Positions 17,358-27,239 of a DNA stretch of 64,000 nucleotides are shown one piece after another. A program made the position numbers and the translations under genes. Source of the stretch: Janthinobacterium violaceinigrum (GTDB lineage: Bacteria > Pseudomonadota > Gammaproteobacteria > Burkholderiales > Burkholderiaceae_D); the NCBI RefSeq assembly GCF_009208555.1, contig NZ_WFLI01000005.1, positions 124,001-188,000 of the forward strand, in the 5' to 3' direction. The notes below the pieces were generated by a model, which made no database searches, was not told where the DNA came from, and saw only the letters and a program-made list of their open reading frames with translations. Position 1 is the stretch's first letter. Every line of letters begins with the position of its first letter.

Positions 17358-18097
17358 TTACCTTTGACAACGTCAACAAATATTATGGCGACTATCACGC
17401 CTTGAGCGGCATCAATGAACACGTGGCCAAGGGCGAAGTGCTGGTCGTATGCGGCCCGTCCGGTTCCGGCAAGTCGACCCTGATCCGCACCATCAACCGC
17501 CTGGAGCCGATCGCGTCGGGCCGCATCACGGTGGCGGGCCAGGACATACATGCGCCGGGACTGGACGTGAATGCCTTCCGCTCGCACATCGGTTTTGTAT
17601 TCCAGCAATTCAACCTGTTTCCGCACCTCTCCGTGCTGGACAATTGCGCGCTGGCGCCGCAGCGCTTGCGCGGGCTGAGCCGCAAGGAAGCGCAGGAACG
17701 GGCGCTGGCCCTGCTCGAACGGGTGGGCCTCGCGCACAAGGCGCACGCCATGCCGGCGGCCCTGTCGGGCGGGCAGCAGCAGCGCGTGGCCATCGCCCGC
17801 GCGCTGGCCATGCAGCCGCCGCTGATGCTGTTCGACGAGCCCACCAGCGCACTGGACCCGGAAATGGTGGGCGAGGTGCTGCAAGTGATGCGCGACCTGG
17901 CGCAGGGCGGCATGACGATGGTGTGCGTCACGCACGAGATGGGCTTTGCGCGCGAAGTGGCGGACCGCGTCTGGTTCATGGACCACGGGCAAGTGCTGGA
18001 ACGGGCTGCACCCGAGGATTTCTTTGCGCGGCCGCAACATGCACGCGCACAACAATTCCTGTCCGATATCCGCAGCCCGTTCAGCGCGAGCGCGTGA
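17354..18097 (+). CDS. Polar amino acid ABC transporter ATPase
   Basis: This 247-residue GlnQ/GltL-type ATPase has Walker [10 protein letters not shown] at 34-42, signature LSGGQ at 137-141 and Walker B MLFDEPTS at 158-165, followed by the H loop (VCVTHEM). It starts inside the stop of permease 2 (ATGA). It is the last gene of the importer; no terminator is evident in the 126 bases before the next gene. Confidence 0.92.
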   Translation: MITFDNVNKYYGDYHALSGINEHVAKGEVLVVCGPSGSGKSTLIRTINRLEPIASGRITVAGQDIHAPGLDVNAFRSHIGFVFQQFNLFPHLSVLDNCALAPQRLRGLSRKEAQERALALLERVGLAHKAHAMPAALSGGQQQRVAIARALAMQPPLMLFDEPTSALDPEMVGEVLQVMRDLAQGGMTMVCVTHEMGFAREVADRVWFMDHGQVLERAAPEDFFARPQHARAQQFLSDIRSPFSASA

Positions 18098-18223
18098 ATG
18101 AGCGCATGATTGCGCATGGGAGTGAGCGGCTGTGTGCGCAAGCGAACGGTATCCCGGCGTTGTCCGGCGCACGCTATCGAGGCGGCGCATGGTGCGCCAG
18201 CAGCCGACGAGGAGGGCCGTATC

Positions 18224-18778
18224 ATGTCACGCATCATCGCAGGTCATTTTCAGTTGCAGCAACAGATAGACGCCGCGCGCGCCGCCCTGAACCAGGCGGG
18301 CTTTCCCGACAGCCGCATCAGCGCCTTCTTTGTCAACCAGCCGGGCCAGCACGACTTGCACGCGCTGGGCGGCGACCGCGACACGTCGCCCGGGGCGCGG
18401 GAGACGCCGGAGGGCGTGGTGGAGGGCGTGGCCGTCGGGGCCGCCGTGGGGGCGGGCATCGGCGCGGCCACCACCTTGGCGACGGGGCCGCTGGGTCCCG
18501 TGGTGGGCGCGCTGGTGGGCGCCCACGTGGGATCGCTCTACAGTTTCAATAAAATGAAGGAAGCGGGCGAGCCCGAGGGCAACGGCGAAAACCGCAGCCA
18601 GCCACGCCATCCGGGCATGCTGATCGCCGTGGCGCTGGGCGGCCTCGACGAGCGCGAACGGGCGCTCGAGGCGCTGCACCGGCTGGGCGCCGAGCATATC
18701 GAGGAAGCGGAAGGCACGATCGCCAATGGCGACTGGCACGACTTCGATCCGCTCAGCATTCCCGTACTGGTGGCGTGA
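18224..18778 (+). CDS. Glycine-zipper protein of unknown function
   Basis: This is a 184-residue protein with GAGGAGGG ahead of the ATG at 18224. The N-terminal 60 residues resemble a small alpha/beta module. Residues 64-103 are a glycine-zipper stretch with repeated GxxxG spacing (GVAVGAAVGAGIGAA), and the C-terminal part returns to a soluble fold (HPGMLIAVALGGLDERERAL). Such proteins often insert in or associate with membranes and appear in general stress sets. There is no signal peptide. It follows the amino acid importer but has its own ribosome-binding site. Exact role is unknown. Confidence 0.65.
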   Translation: MSRIIAGHFQLQQQIDAARAALNQAGFPDSRISAFFVNQPGQHDLHALGGDRDTSPGARETPEGVVEGVAVGAAVGAGIGAATTLATGPLGPVVGALVGAHVGSLYSFNKMKEAGEPEGNGENRSQPRHPGMLIAVALGGLDERERALEALHRLGAEHIEEAEGTIANGDWHDFDPLSIPVLVA

Positions 18779-18974
18779 AGCGGGGCGCCAGCCGTGCCAT
18801 ATGCATAAATGCCGCGCTGCACGAAATTTAGGTATGATTCTTGTTAGTATTGGTAATTATTGGTAAACAATGCCGACAGGGATAGTTCCCGTGCGCCCGA
18901 AGTGATACTGGACCCAGGTGACTGCCCGTAGTACTTGCCTCGCATGCTAACGAGTATGGATAGGAGGGCGCGTC

Positions 18975-19334
18975 ATGACACAGGCATGGTTCATTCTGAC
19001 ACGGGCCGACGGGCGCGACATCTGCGCGCCCTCTCCGGCACAGCTGGCCGATGCGCTGGCCGAGGTGTACCGCGGCGGCGCCGTCACGCCCGACGGCAGC
19101 CCGGCCGCCGTCTTGTTGCGCTTTGGCTACGACGACGGCTTGATGTATCAGGTCGAGGTCGCTAGCGGAGGCGAAGTCACTTTCGAGGAATGGTCGGACC
19201 GCGATTGCGAGATCGCCCTGGCTTCGCCGCGCCACATGTCGGCCTTGCCGCAGGGCGAAGCGCTGCAGCTGTGGCAGTGGCTGGCGCAGCGCCAGGTGGC
19301 GAAGATCCGCAGCCAGCCCTGGCAGGGCGGCTAG
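18975..19334 (+). CDS. Small conserved-looking acidic protein, unknown
   Basis: This 119-residue soluble protein has a strong ribosome-binding site (ATAGGAGGG) ahead of its ATG. The sequence is acidic and Trp-rich (WFILTRADG, FEEWSDRDCEIAL, LWQWLAQ). No domain is recognised; the alternating pattern suggests a small alpha/beta fold. It converges with the universal stress protein gene 20 bases away. A hairpin at the junction (AGGGCGG 19324..19330, CCGCCCT 19339..19345) could help stop both transcripts. Confidence 0.6.
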   Translation: MTQAWFILTRADGRDICAPSPAQLADALAEVYRGGAVTPDGSPAAVLLRFGYDDGLMYQVEVASGGEVTFEEWSDRDCEIALASPRHMSALPQGEALQLWQWLAQRQVAKIRSQPWQGG

Positions 19335-19354
19335 CCCGCCGCCCTCAACCGGCG

Positions 19355-20221
19355 CTAGTGCGCCATCAGCACGGGGATCGTCATGCTCTGCAGAATCGTG
19401 CGCGTGACGCCGCCCAGGATGGTTTCGCGCAGGCGCGAATGGCCATACGCTCCCATCACCAGCAAGTCGGCCGACAGGTCCCCCGCCTGCGACAGCAGCG
19501 CGTCGCCGATGTCGCCGCGCCGCACGCCGCCGCCATCGAGCAGATGCAGCCGCGCGTCCACGCCGTGGCGCGCCAGGTAGTGCAGCAGTTCGGCGCCCGG
19601 CTGTTCGCCGTGCTCGGCCGCATGCACCTGGGCATCGAAGATGGCCACGTGCACCTGTTCCGCACGCTGCAGCAGGGGCAGGGCGGCGCTCACGGCGCGG
19701 CTCGCTTCCTTGCTGGCATTCCAGGAAATGAGCACATTGCGCGCGGCCGCCGGCGGCGCCAGCCGGGGTAGCGGCGGCGCATACGGCACGATCAGCACGG
19801 GGCGGCCCGCATGCAGCAGCACATAGGCGGGAAAGTCGCGCATCACGGACGGCGATTTATCCTTGGCATTGTATTGGCTGATCACCACCAGGTCCGCATA
19901 GCGGGCCAGCAGGCTGATGCCGCCTGCCGCTTCATCGTCGAGCACGCGCTGTTCGAACGAGACGACGCCGGCCGCGCGCACCTGCTGCTCGAAGCCGTCG
20001 AGGGCGCGTGTGGCCCGTTCCCGCAGGAAATTCAGGTGCAAGCTCAGGTTCGGGTCGGCATCGAGGTCGGGCTGGTTCTGGTACAGCAGGCGCGACACGC
20101 CCGTCAGTGCCACGCCCGTCAGGTGGCCGCCGCAAGCCTGGGCGATGCTGGCAGCCGCGTCAATGCGGGCGGCACGTCCGCCGCTGTCGTCGATGTGGAG
20201 CAATACGGTTTTATACGTCAT
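19355..20221 (-). CDS. Tandem universal stress protein (UspA family)
   Basis: This 288-residue cytoplasmic protein contains two Usp domains (about 1-145 and 150-288). The first begins MTYKTVLLHIDDSGG. The second keeps the ATP-binding pattern G-x-x-G-(9x)-G in GAYGHSRLRETILGG. Tandem Usp proteins are common in betaproteobacterial anaerobic or stationary-phase regulons. A small unknown gene lies upstream on the same strand, and acetoacetyl-CoA reductase is divergent beyond that. Confidence 0.9.
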   Translation of the reverse strand: MTYKTVLLHIDDSGGRAARIDAAASIAQACGGHLTGVALTGVSRLLYQNQPDLDADPNLSLHLNFLRERATRALDGFEQQVRAAGVVSFEQRVLDDEAAGGISLLARYADLVVISQYNAKDKSPSVMRDFPAYVLLHAGRPVLIVPYAPPLPRLAPPAAARNVLISWNASKEASRAVSAALPLLQRAEQVHVAIFDAQVHAAEHGEQPGAELLHYLARHGVDARLHLLDGGGVRRGDIGDALLSQAGDLSADLLVMGAYGHSRLRETILGGVTRTILQSMTIPVLMAH

Positions 20222-20308
20222 GGCCTGGCCTCTCGCTGTGGAGTAAGCCCCATTCTGGCACAGTCACGGGCAACGGCCGCGCACGCGTGCGGCCGCTGCC
20301 CCGGCCCG

Positions 20309-20629
20309 TCAGCTCATGGCAATGATGATGATGTCGGCGTCGCAGTTGCGGTAATGAATCACGATGACGATGACGCGCCGCAATTGCGCCGCCTTTTGCG
20401 CCACCTCCAGCGTGGCGCGGCTGGCGCGGTTCTTCATGCTGACCTGTACTTGCGAAGCATCGCTGACGGGGATGCCCATGGCTTTCAATGCGGCCTTCGG
20501 ATTGGCCATCAGGGCCAGCACATGCTGTGGATCGAGCTCCGCCTGATGCACGGATTCCACGTCGCTCGTGCCGGGATTGATATCGTTGAACAAGTCCCTC
20601 AATGCTGCTGTGTCGTCCTGGATTTCCAT
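20309..20629 (-). CDS. NHLP-leader-like small protein
   Basis: This is a 106-residue protein; GGGAGAA lies four to five bases ahead of the ATG at 20629. Residues 36-64 (HVLALMANPKAALKAMGIPV then SDASQVQV) resemble the nitrile-hydratase-type leader found in RiPP precursors, where a helix and N/DPKAALxxxGI are followed by a short beta segment. The tail is unusual: RRVIVIVIHYRNCDADIIII is strongly hydrophobic and contains the only Cys. No radical SAM, cyclodehydratase or exporter gene is in the window, so it may be an orphan precursor or a small protein of similar fold. Confidence 0.6.
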   Translation of the reverse strand: MEIQDDTAALRDLFNDINPGTSDVESVHQAELDPQHVLALMANPKAALKAMGIPVSDASQVQVSMKNRASRATLEVAQKAAQLRRVIVIVIHYRNCDADIIIIAMS

Positions 20630-20861
20630 CGCGTTCTCCCTGTGATTCCTACCGTCAAGCAAGGTTTGCAGGACTTGCCTGTCGAGGTGCCATCACCTCA
20701 TGGGAGAGTATGATTTTGATCATTTTCCCTGCATGGATGCAGCGCAGACGGACGCTGCAATACGCAGGCTCAGCCTTTGATCTGGCGCAATGCCCGCTTC
20801 AAAAGTGCCACCTACACTTGATTCCACGCAGAACAACCATAACAAGCGGGGAGAGACAGCA

Positions 20862-21608
20862 ATGAAAGAACAAAAGGTAGCACTGGTCACGGGCGGCATG
20901 GGCGGACTGGGCACGGCCTTGTGCCGGCGCCTGCATGCGGCGGGCTTTGCCGTCGTGGCCGCGCACACGCCGGGCAACGCGCGCGTGGAAAGCTGGCTCG
21001 ACGAGCAGCAGGCGCAGCAGTATTATTTTCATCCGCTGGCCGTCGACGTGAGCGATTTCGATGCCTGCAGCGTTGCCGTGGCGCGCGTGCTGGCCCAGTT
21101 CGGCCGCATCGACGTGCTGGTCAATAATGCGGGCATCACGCGCGACCAGAGCATGCGCAAGATGGAGTTGCCGCACTGGACCGAGGTGATGCGCACCAAT
21201 CTCGACAGCCTGTTCAACATGAGCAAGCAGGTGCTCGAGCCCATGCTGGCCAAGCGCTGGGGCCGCATCATCAACATCTCGTCCGTGAATGGCCAGAAGG
21301 GCGCGTTTGGCCAGTGCAATTACGCGGCCGCCAAGGCGGGCGTGCATGGCTTCAGCAAGGCGCTGGCGCTGGAAGTGGCGCGCCACGGCATCACCGTCAA
21401 CACGGTCTCGCCCGGCTATCTGCGCACGCAGATGGTGACGGCCGTGCCGGCCGATATCCTGGAAACGAAGATCCTGCCGCAAATCCCGCTGGGCCGCCTG
21501 GGCGAGCCGGACGAAGTGGCGGCTCTGGTGGCTTACCTGGCGTCCGACGAGGCGGCATTCGTCACGGGCGCGAATATCGCCATCAATGGCGGACAGCATA
21601 TGAGTTAG
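20862..21608 (+). CDS. phbB: Acetoacetyl-CoA reductase (SDR)
   Basis: This NADPH-dependent reductase forms (R)-3-hydroxybutyryl-CoA for poly-hydroxybutyrate synthesis. The 248 residues have the nucleotide motif TGGMGGLG at 10-17, NNAG at 88-91 and the catalytic Ser140, Tyr154 and Lys158 (NYAAAKAG). The ending GANIAINGGQHMS is like PhbB. GGGGAGAGA lies ahead of the ATG. A weak Fnr-type pattern (TTGAT-CTGG-CGCAA) occurs at 20777..20790. No phaC or phaA is adjacent in this window. Confidence 0.88.
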   Translation: MKEQKVALVTGGMGGLGTALCRRLHAAGFAVVAAHTPGNARVESWLDEQQAQQYYFHPLAVDVSDFDACSVAVARVLAQFGRIDVLVNNAGITRDQSMRKMELPHWTEVMRTNLDSLFNMSKQVLEPMLAKRWGRIINISSVNGQKGAFGQCNYAAAKAGVHGFSKALALEVARHGITVNTVSPGYLRTQMVTAVPADILETKILPQIPLGRLGEPDEVAALVAYLASDEAAFVTGANIAINGGQHMS

Positions 21609-21719
21609 GCAAGCTGGCAGCTTGCAGGAGGGCAATGGCAGTAGAGGAGACCCGTCCGTCCAGCCGGCACGCACGATGCTGGCGGGGGACGAAAGGCAGC
21701 AGCAAGGAAGGAACGCAGG

Positions 21720-21746
21720 GGGCAGGGCAGCGATGCCTTGCCCTTT
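21720..21746 (+). terminator. Hairpin after phbB
   Basis: GGGCAGGGCA (21720..21729), loop GCGA and TGCCTTGCCC (21734..21743) form a ten-base stem with one mismatch, followed by TTT. It lies between convergent genes and is a plausible but weak intrinsic terminator for phbB. Confidence 0.5.
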
Positions 21747-21815
21747 GTCATGAAGCCATGAAGTCATGATGCGCTGGCTGGCTGGAGAAGCGGCGTGGCC
21801 GGGCAGCCGCCCCGT

Positions 21816-22187
21816 CTAGCGCTGGGCTTTTTCCAGCCGCGTCTGGCAATCGATGCACAGGCGCGCTTCGGGGCGCGCGTTCAGGCGCGACAGGCCGATG
21901 GCTTCGCCGCAGTTGTCGCACAGGCCGTAGCTGCCATCGGCAAACTTGGCCAGCGCGTGCTTGATGATGGCCAGTTGCGCCAGGTTGTGTTCGGCCGCTT
22001 CGCTGACGAGGGCGTTCAAGGTGCGCACGCTGGCATTGTCGGCAGGCGAGGCTTCGATTTCATTGAGCAGCGAGGCGCGCGCGTCAGCCTCGGCCGCTTC
22101 GTTCTCGATTTGTTCCAGCAGCGCCAGCTTGCGCTGCTCCAGCACGCCCTGCAGGCGCTGCAACTGCTCTTGTGGCAATTCATTCAT
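21816..22187 (-). CDS. DksA/TraR-type zinc-finger protein
   Basis: This 123-residue protein has a long N-terminal coiled-coil region (about 5-80) and a C-terminal four-cysteine zinc finger with Cys90, Cys93, Cys111 and Cys114. DksA-family proteins reach into the RNA polymerase secondary channel and alter initiation. The coiled-coil tip lacks an obvious DxxDxA motif (it has PADNASVRTLNAL), so full ppGpp-DksA function is doubtful. The ATG at 22187 has GGGTGA upstream, and it is shorter than classic DksA (about 150 residues). Confidence 0.8.
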   Translation of the reverse strand: MNELPQEQLQRLQGVLEQRKLALLEQIENEAAEADARASLLNEIEASPADNASVRTLNALVSEAAEHNLAQLAIIKHALAKFADGSYGLCDNCGEAIGLSRLNARPEARLCIDCQTRLEKAQR

Positions 22188-22258
22188 GGCCGTCACCCGA
22201 TAGAGGTCTCTCCCAATATGGTAGTCCAAGATTGGCGGCTCTGCTTGCGCTACCACCC

Positions 22259-22279
22259 GCGCCGCGTTTGACGCGGCGC
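22259..22279. repeat. Perfect GC hairpin between VOC and DksA-like genes
   Basis: GCGCCGCG (22259..22266), loop TTTGA and CGCGGCGC (22272..22279) make an eight-base perfect stem just after the VOC gene stop. No T tract follows on the minus strand, so it is probably an RNA-stabilising or weak pausing hairpin rather than a full terminator. Confidence 0.5.
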
Positions 22280-22297
22280 AGGCAGGCTAGGGCCGTT

Positions 22298-22717
22298 CTA
22301 TGCTGGTTCTTTCAGGCAGTTGACCATCCAGGCTACGCCGAACTGGTCTTTCAGCATGCCGAAGCGTTTGGCCCAGAACGTTTCCTGCAAGGGCATCTGG
22401 ATGTTGCCGTCACGGGCCAGCGCGTCGAAAGCCCGCTCCGCTTCTTCCGGCGTGTCCAGGGTCAGGCAGACGGAGCTGCCGCTCATGCCCCTGGCGCCAT
22501 CTTCGCTGCAGCCGCCGTCCGAGCCCATCAGCATGGTGGGGCCCAGCTGCACGGAGCCGTGCATGATCTTGTCGTACCAGTCTTCCTTGACCTGGTCCTG
22601 GCCCGGCGAGCCTCGGAACGGCATCAGGCACAGGTCTTCGCCATGCAGGTGCTGGCGGTAGTATTCCAGCGCTTGCGCGCAATTTCCATTGAATTGCAAA
22701 TACGGTTCGATACGCAT
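22298..22717 (-). CDS. VOC-family (PhnB-like) protein
   Basis: This 139-residue vicinal-oxygen-chelate fold protein belongs to the PhnB/3-demethylubiquinone methyltransferase-like group. It starts MRIEPYLQFNGNCAQALEYY, with EFYxxxL-like topology and a C-terminal WAKRFGMLKDQFGVAWMVN, the family ending. AGAGGAGG lies ahead of the ATG at 22717. Members are often annotated as glyoxalase or bleomycin-resistance-like, but the actual substrate is usually unknown. Confidence 0.85.
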   Translation of the reverse strand: MRIEPYLQFNGNCAQALEYYRQHLHGEDLCLMPFRGSPGQDQVKEDWYDKIMHGSVQLGPTMLMGSDGGCSEDGARGMSGSSVCLTLDTPEEAERAFDALARDGNIQMPLQETFWAKRFGMLKDQFGVAWMVNCLKEPA

Positions 22718-22797
22718 ATTGGCCTCCTCTGGTGGTCCCGCAGGCACGATTGCCATGCGGGGACGTCCCAGTATAGGCGCTCGCCAGCCAATTTCAA

Positions 22798-23259
22798 TCA
22801 GTCCGGCGCCATCTCTTGCAAGCGCTCACGCACCCTGTCCAGGGTATTGAGGATGCGCTCGGGATTGCCGGCGAGGACGGCGCTGCCCAGGTGCAACAGG
22901 CTCGTCGCCAGGCTGATCCAGTGCCGCGCGTCGTCGTTGCGGGCGATGCGCAGGCGTACCGTGTCGAGCAGGCCGCTGAGCTGGCGCTGCGCCGTTTCCA
23001 GGCCGGCCACCGTGTGCCCGGCGGCATCGGCATACAACTGGTTGGCTTGCTGGCGCAAGGCCACTTCCAGGGCGAAGACGGCCTGTGCCTGGCTGTGGCT
23101 GATGCCGTTTGCCCCCTGGCTGGCGCGCTTGCGGATGGCCCGCATGACGGCGCCGTGCAGGGTGACGGCCGCCTGCGACAGGCTGTCGGCCAGTTGCTCG
23201 ACGCGCATGGCGCTGCTGAGGGCCGCTTCGCGGCGTTCGCTGCCTACCGATCCGTCCAT
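22798..23259 (-). CDS. Helical protein of unknown function
   Basis: This 153-residue, nearly all-helical soluble protein is rich in Ala, Leu, Arg and Gln, with no signal peptide. Its start lies inside the end of the upstream lipoprotein gene (16-base overlap), which implies coupled expression and a shared job. The sequence has heptad-like spacing (SHSQAQAVFALEVALRQQ) consistent with a helical bundle. No family is recognised. Confidence 0.6.
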   Translation of the reverse strand: MDGSVGSERREAALSSAMRVEQLADSLSQAAVTLHGAVMRAIRKRASQGANGISHSQAQAVFALEVALRQQANQLYADAAGHTVAGLETAQRQLSGLLDTVRLRIARNDDARHWISLATSLLHLGSAVLAGNPERILNTLDRVRERLQEMAPD

Positions 23260-24062
23260 CTTGCCTCCGTGGTGGTGAGGGCGGCGGCCAGGTGCGCGTG
23301 CTCGCGCCCCAGCGCCGCCAGTTGCCGGCGCGCCAGGGTATGGCGCAGGCCAAACAGGCGGTATTCCTCCGTTTTGCTTTGTTGCATGTTTTTCGCCAGC
23401 ACGGCCAGCAGCCGCTGCTGCGGCGTGTCCGCATAAGCGATTTCCACGTCGAGCAAGCCGAGCACCATGTCGCGTTCGTTGTCGCCGCTTTTGTCGTACA
23501 GAGCCAGCAGGCTGTCGAGCGCGGCCAGCAGGGCTTGCAGCGGGGCATCGCCGTCATGCAGCACTTGCGCCAGGTCGGCCTGCTGGCGGGCGCCGCCGCC
23601 CAGGCGGGACAGTTGCTGTAGCAACAGGGTGTAGGCGCTCACATGGCGGTCGTCGATGCCGCTGCCCGGCCAGGCGCGGATGGCGGCCCCGGCGCCGGCC
23701 AGTTCGGGCTGCACGTCATAGGCGCCGGCATCGGCCAGCCGGCCCAGCGCCTGCAGGTACAGGCGCACGGCTTGCGCCAGACGCGCCACGTCTGCGTGCG
23801 CGGCGCGGCGCTGCGCATCGAGCAGGCGCTCGCGCGCATCTTCGGCCGGCGACAGGTAGGGGCGGGCGCGCTGATAGCTGTCCACGTGGCGCTGCGACAG
23901 TTCGCTGAAGGCATTCACGGCATCGGTGCCGGCGGCCAGCGCGCGCACTTGCGCCAGCTCCGCGCGCGGGGCGGCGCAGCCGCACAGCACGACAGCCAGG
24001 ACGAGGCTCAGGTACAGCTTCAGGCAAATGGCGCGGCGATGGCGGGCGGGCAGGGCAGACAC
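23244..24062 (-). CDS. Helical lipoprotein of unknown function
   Basis: This 272-residue protein has a basic N-terminus and a hydrophobic stretch ending in the lipobox LCGC (Cys29). Ala-Pro-Arg follow the Cys, so outer-membrane anchoring is likely. The remainder is predicted helical, with many Ala-Leu-Arg-Gln runs and no further Cys. The gene overlaps the downstream helical protein by 16 bases, so they form a two-gene unit. It has no recognisable domain; the pair may form a periplasmic/cytoplasmic complex, but nothing directly supports that. Confidence 0.6.
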   Translation of the reverse strand: MSALPARHRRAICLKLYLSLVLAVVLCGCAAPRAELAQVRALAAGTDAVNAFSELSQRHVDSYQRARPYLSPAEDARERLLDAQRRAAHADVARLAQAVRLYLQALGRLADAGAYDVQPELAGAGAAIRAWPGSGIDDRHVSAYTLLLQQLSRLGGGARQQADLAQVLHDGDAPLQALLAALDSLLALYDKSGDNERDMVLGLLDVEIAYADTPQQRLLAVLAKNMQQSKTEEYRLFGLRHTLARRQLAALGREHAHLAAALTTTEARWTDR

Positions 24063-24150
24063 GTCACCTCTCGACAGGAAATACTGTATGGAAAGGTATT
24101 GTGGTGCCGGCCTGCGCCGCCCGCCTTGTGCGGGCGCAAGCGCGCTGCGA

Positions 24151-24942
24151 TCAGGCGCCCGAGGTATTCGTCAATTGCTCGCGCCAGCCCAGTCCCGCGA
24201 CGGTGTCGCCGGCGGGGCGGTATTCGCAGCCGACCCAGCCGGCATAGCCGACCTGGTCCAGCAGCTTGAACACGTGGCGGTAGTTGATCTCGCCCGTGCC
24301 CGGCTCGTGGCGGCCCGGCGTGTCGGCGATCTGGATGTGGCGGATCAGGGGCAGCATGGCGCGGATGGTATTGCTCAGTTCGCCCTCCATGCGCTGCATG
24401 TGATAAATGTCGTATTGCAGGAAGATATTGCTGCGCTGGCAGTCGGCGATGATGTCGGCCGCCTGCTGGCTATGGTTCAGAAAGTAGCCGGGCATGTCGT
24501 AGCGGTTGATGGGCTCGATCAACACGTTGATGCCGTGCGGACGGCAGGCGTCGGCCGCAAATTGCAGGTTGCCGATCAGGCTTTGCCGCGCCCGCTCCAG
24601 GCTCATGCCGGGTGGCACGATGCCCGACATGCAGTGCAGCTGCCTGGCCCCCAGCGCCAGCGCATAGTTGAGCGCCAGCTGCACATTGCCGCGAAATTCC
24701 TCGCCCCGGCGCGGATCGCAGGCGATGCCCCGCTCGCCATGCTCCCAGTCGCCGGGCGGAAAGTTGAAGAGGGCCAGCTGCAGCCGGTGGCGTTCCAGCC
24801 GCATGGCAATCTGCCGCGCCTCGACGGCATAGGGGAACAGGAATTCGACGGCATCGAAACCCGCTTCCCTGGCGGCGGCAAAGCGGTCCAGGAAGGGCAG
24901 TTCGGTAAACATCATGCTGAGGTTGGCAGCGAAGTTCGGCAT
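24151..24942 (-). CDS. hyi: Hydroxypyruvate isomerase
   Basis: This TIM-barrel sugar-phosphate-isomerase-like enzyme interconverts hydroxypyruvate and tartronate semialdehyde in glyoxylate/glycerate metabolism. Its 263 residues start MPNFAANLSMMFTELPFLDR. They include the family segments PYAVEARQIA, LIEPINRYDMPGYFLN and QIADTPGRHEPGTGEINY, where metal-binding acidic and His residues lie. The usual partners (glyoxylate carboligase and tartronate semialdehyde reductase) are not in this window, so the gene stands alone here. Confidence 0.88.
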   Translation of the reverse strand: MPNFAANLSMMFTELPFLDRFAAAREAGFDAVEFLFPYAVEARQIAMRLERHRLQLALFNFPPGDWEHGERGIACDPRRGEEFRGNVQLALNYALALGARQLHCMSGIVPPGMSLERARQSLIGNLQFAADACRPHGINVLIEPINRYDMPGYFLNHSQQAADIIADCQRSNIFLQYDIYHMQRMEGELSNTIRAMLPLIRHIQIADTPGRHEPGTGEINYRHVFKLLDQVGYAGWVGCEYRPAGDTVAGLGWREQLTNTSGA

Positions 24943-25006
24943 GGCGGCACGCAGGTGAGGACGATGGACACTATCCTAGCCCAAATCGCCAATTGGTGGC
25001 GTGCAT

Positions 25007-25045
25007 AAAAAAACCGTCCCAGAAGCTAGTTCTGGAACGGTTTTT
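25007..25045 (-). terminator. Bidirectional rho-independent terminator
   Basis: A run of seven A (25007..25013) precedes the stem. AAACCGT-C-CCAGAA pairs with TTCTGG-A-ACGGTTT around loop GCTAG, with one internal mismatch, and TTTTT follows. It ends helicase transcription on the minus strand and could also act on plus-strand transcripts. Confidence 0.85.
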
Positions 25046-25067
25046 GTCGTCTTTTTGATTAAGACAA

Positions 25068-25185
25068 ACGCCGCCTGAAAGCGTAGCGAGCGGGAGTGAT
25101 ATTGCGTCGAGTCGCGCAGCCGTACAAGAGTACGGCGAGCAACGCAAACGCAATAGCGCCCCGCGCAGTAGCTTTCAGGCCGCGT
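25068..25185. repeat. 118-base imperfect palindrome after the helicase stop
   Basis: The arms ACGCCGCCTGAAAGC (25068..25082) and GCTTTCAGGCCGCGT (25171..25185) pair almost perfectly. Pairing continues inward (AGCGGGAGTGATATTGCGT against ACGCAATAGCGCCCCGC), and the centre is the perfect hairpin GCCGTAC-AAGA-GTACGGC (25119..25136). The element starts within two bases of the helicase stop codon and is followed by the terminator at 25007..25045. It would fold as one long hairpin in the 3' untranslated RNA. Confidence 0.75.
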
Positions 25186-25186
25186 T

Positions 25187-26557
<1,371 letters not shown>

Positions 26558-26781
26558 GGTAACTTTATTGTGAGATCGGCCTGTCGCCATCGTGGGGCGC
26601 CAGTCGCAGGCAATCAGATTAGGGGTCGAAAGACAGCGGCAAGGGGACTGGTCATATGTGCCGCACACGCGAAGTATAACAGCCTGGCAAAAACGCGCCT
26701 GTTTTGTTTCAAGTTTGCAATGCCGCAAGTAAAGAAAAGGGGCTGGCGCGTCCTCCCTTATTCGTTGCCACGGCATTGCGC

Positions 26782-27024
26782 CTAGTCGTCGATCTCTTCG
26801 ACGGCGTAGCGCACGCCCTGGGCATCGAGCCAGGCGCGCACGGCGTCCAGGCCGTGCCACGGGTCCGGGCGCAGGTACTGGCACACGTACAGTCCGGCGT
26901 CCGTCAGCCTGGCGTCCGTGCCGGGCATGCCGCCGGCCGCCTGCGGCAGCGCCGCCAGCAACTGTCCCAGGTGCTGGCGCTGGCCGGCCGTCAGGCTGGC
27001 CGCGATCCTGAATTCAAACCCCAT
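26782..27024 (-). CDS. Small unknown protein
   Basis: This is an 80-residue soluble protein with a strong ribosome-binding site (GGAGGACAAC before ATG). Its start [21 protein letters not shown] and its end [11 protein letters not shown] suggest a compact alpha/beta domain. It lies upstream of the helicase on the same strand with a 224-base gap. No family is recognised. Confidence 0.6.
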   Translation of the reverse strand: MGFEFRIAASLTAGQRQHLGQLLAALPQAAGGMPGTDARLTDAGLYVCQYLRPDPWHGLDAVRAWLDAQGVRYAVEEIDD

Positions 27025-27103
27025 GTTGTCCTCCGTGCGATTGGTTGCGGTGCATGTATTTTATATCATCGAAAAAATCGAATATAGCTTGGCATTCTTT
27101 CCG

Positions 27104-27121
27104 TTTTTGTTTTTGTTTTTG
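27104..27121. repeat. Three tandem TTTTTG hexamers
   Basis: TTTTTG occurs three times head to tail in the divergent promoter region between the 80-residue protein gene and the isochorismatase-family gene. The tract may bend DNA or vary in length by slippage. Confidence 0.5.
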
Positions 27122-27239
27122 TGCGTGCATACTGCATATCACTGACACGCAACATGGCAGCGCAAGAAGGAAAGCGCTAGATTGTGCGGGCCGGATACCA
27201 CCATTTTGATATTCAATTATTTTCACCGAGGAAAACATC

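Noticed and set aside
24151..24942. Glyoxylate (gcl-hyi-glxR) operon
   Set aside because: Only hyi is present; its neighbours are unrelated, so no pathway operon can be claimed here.
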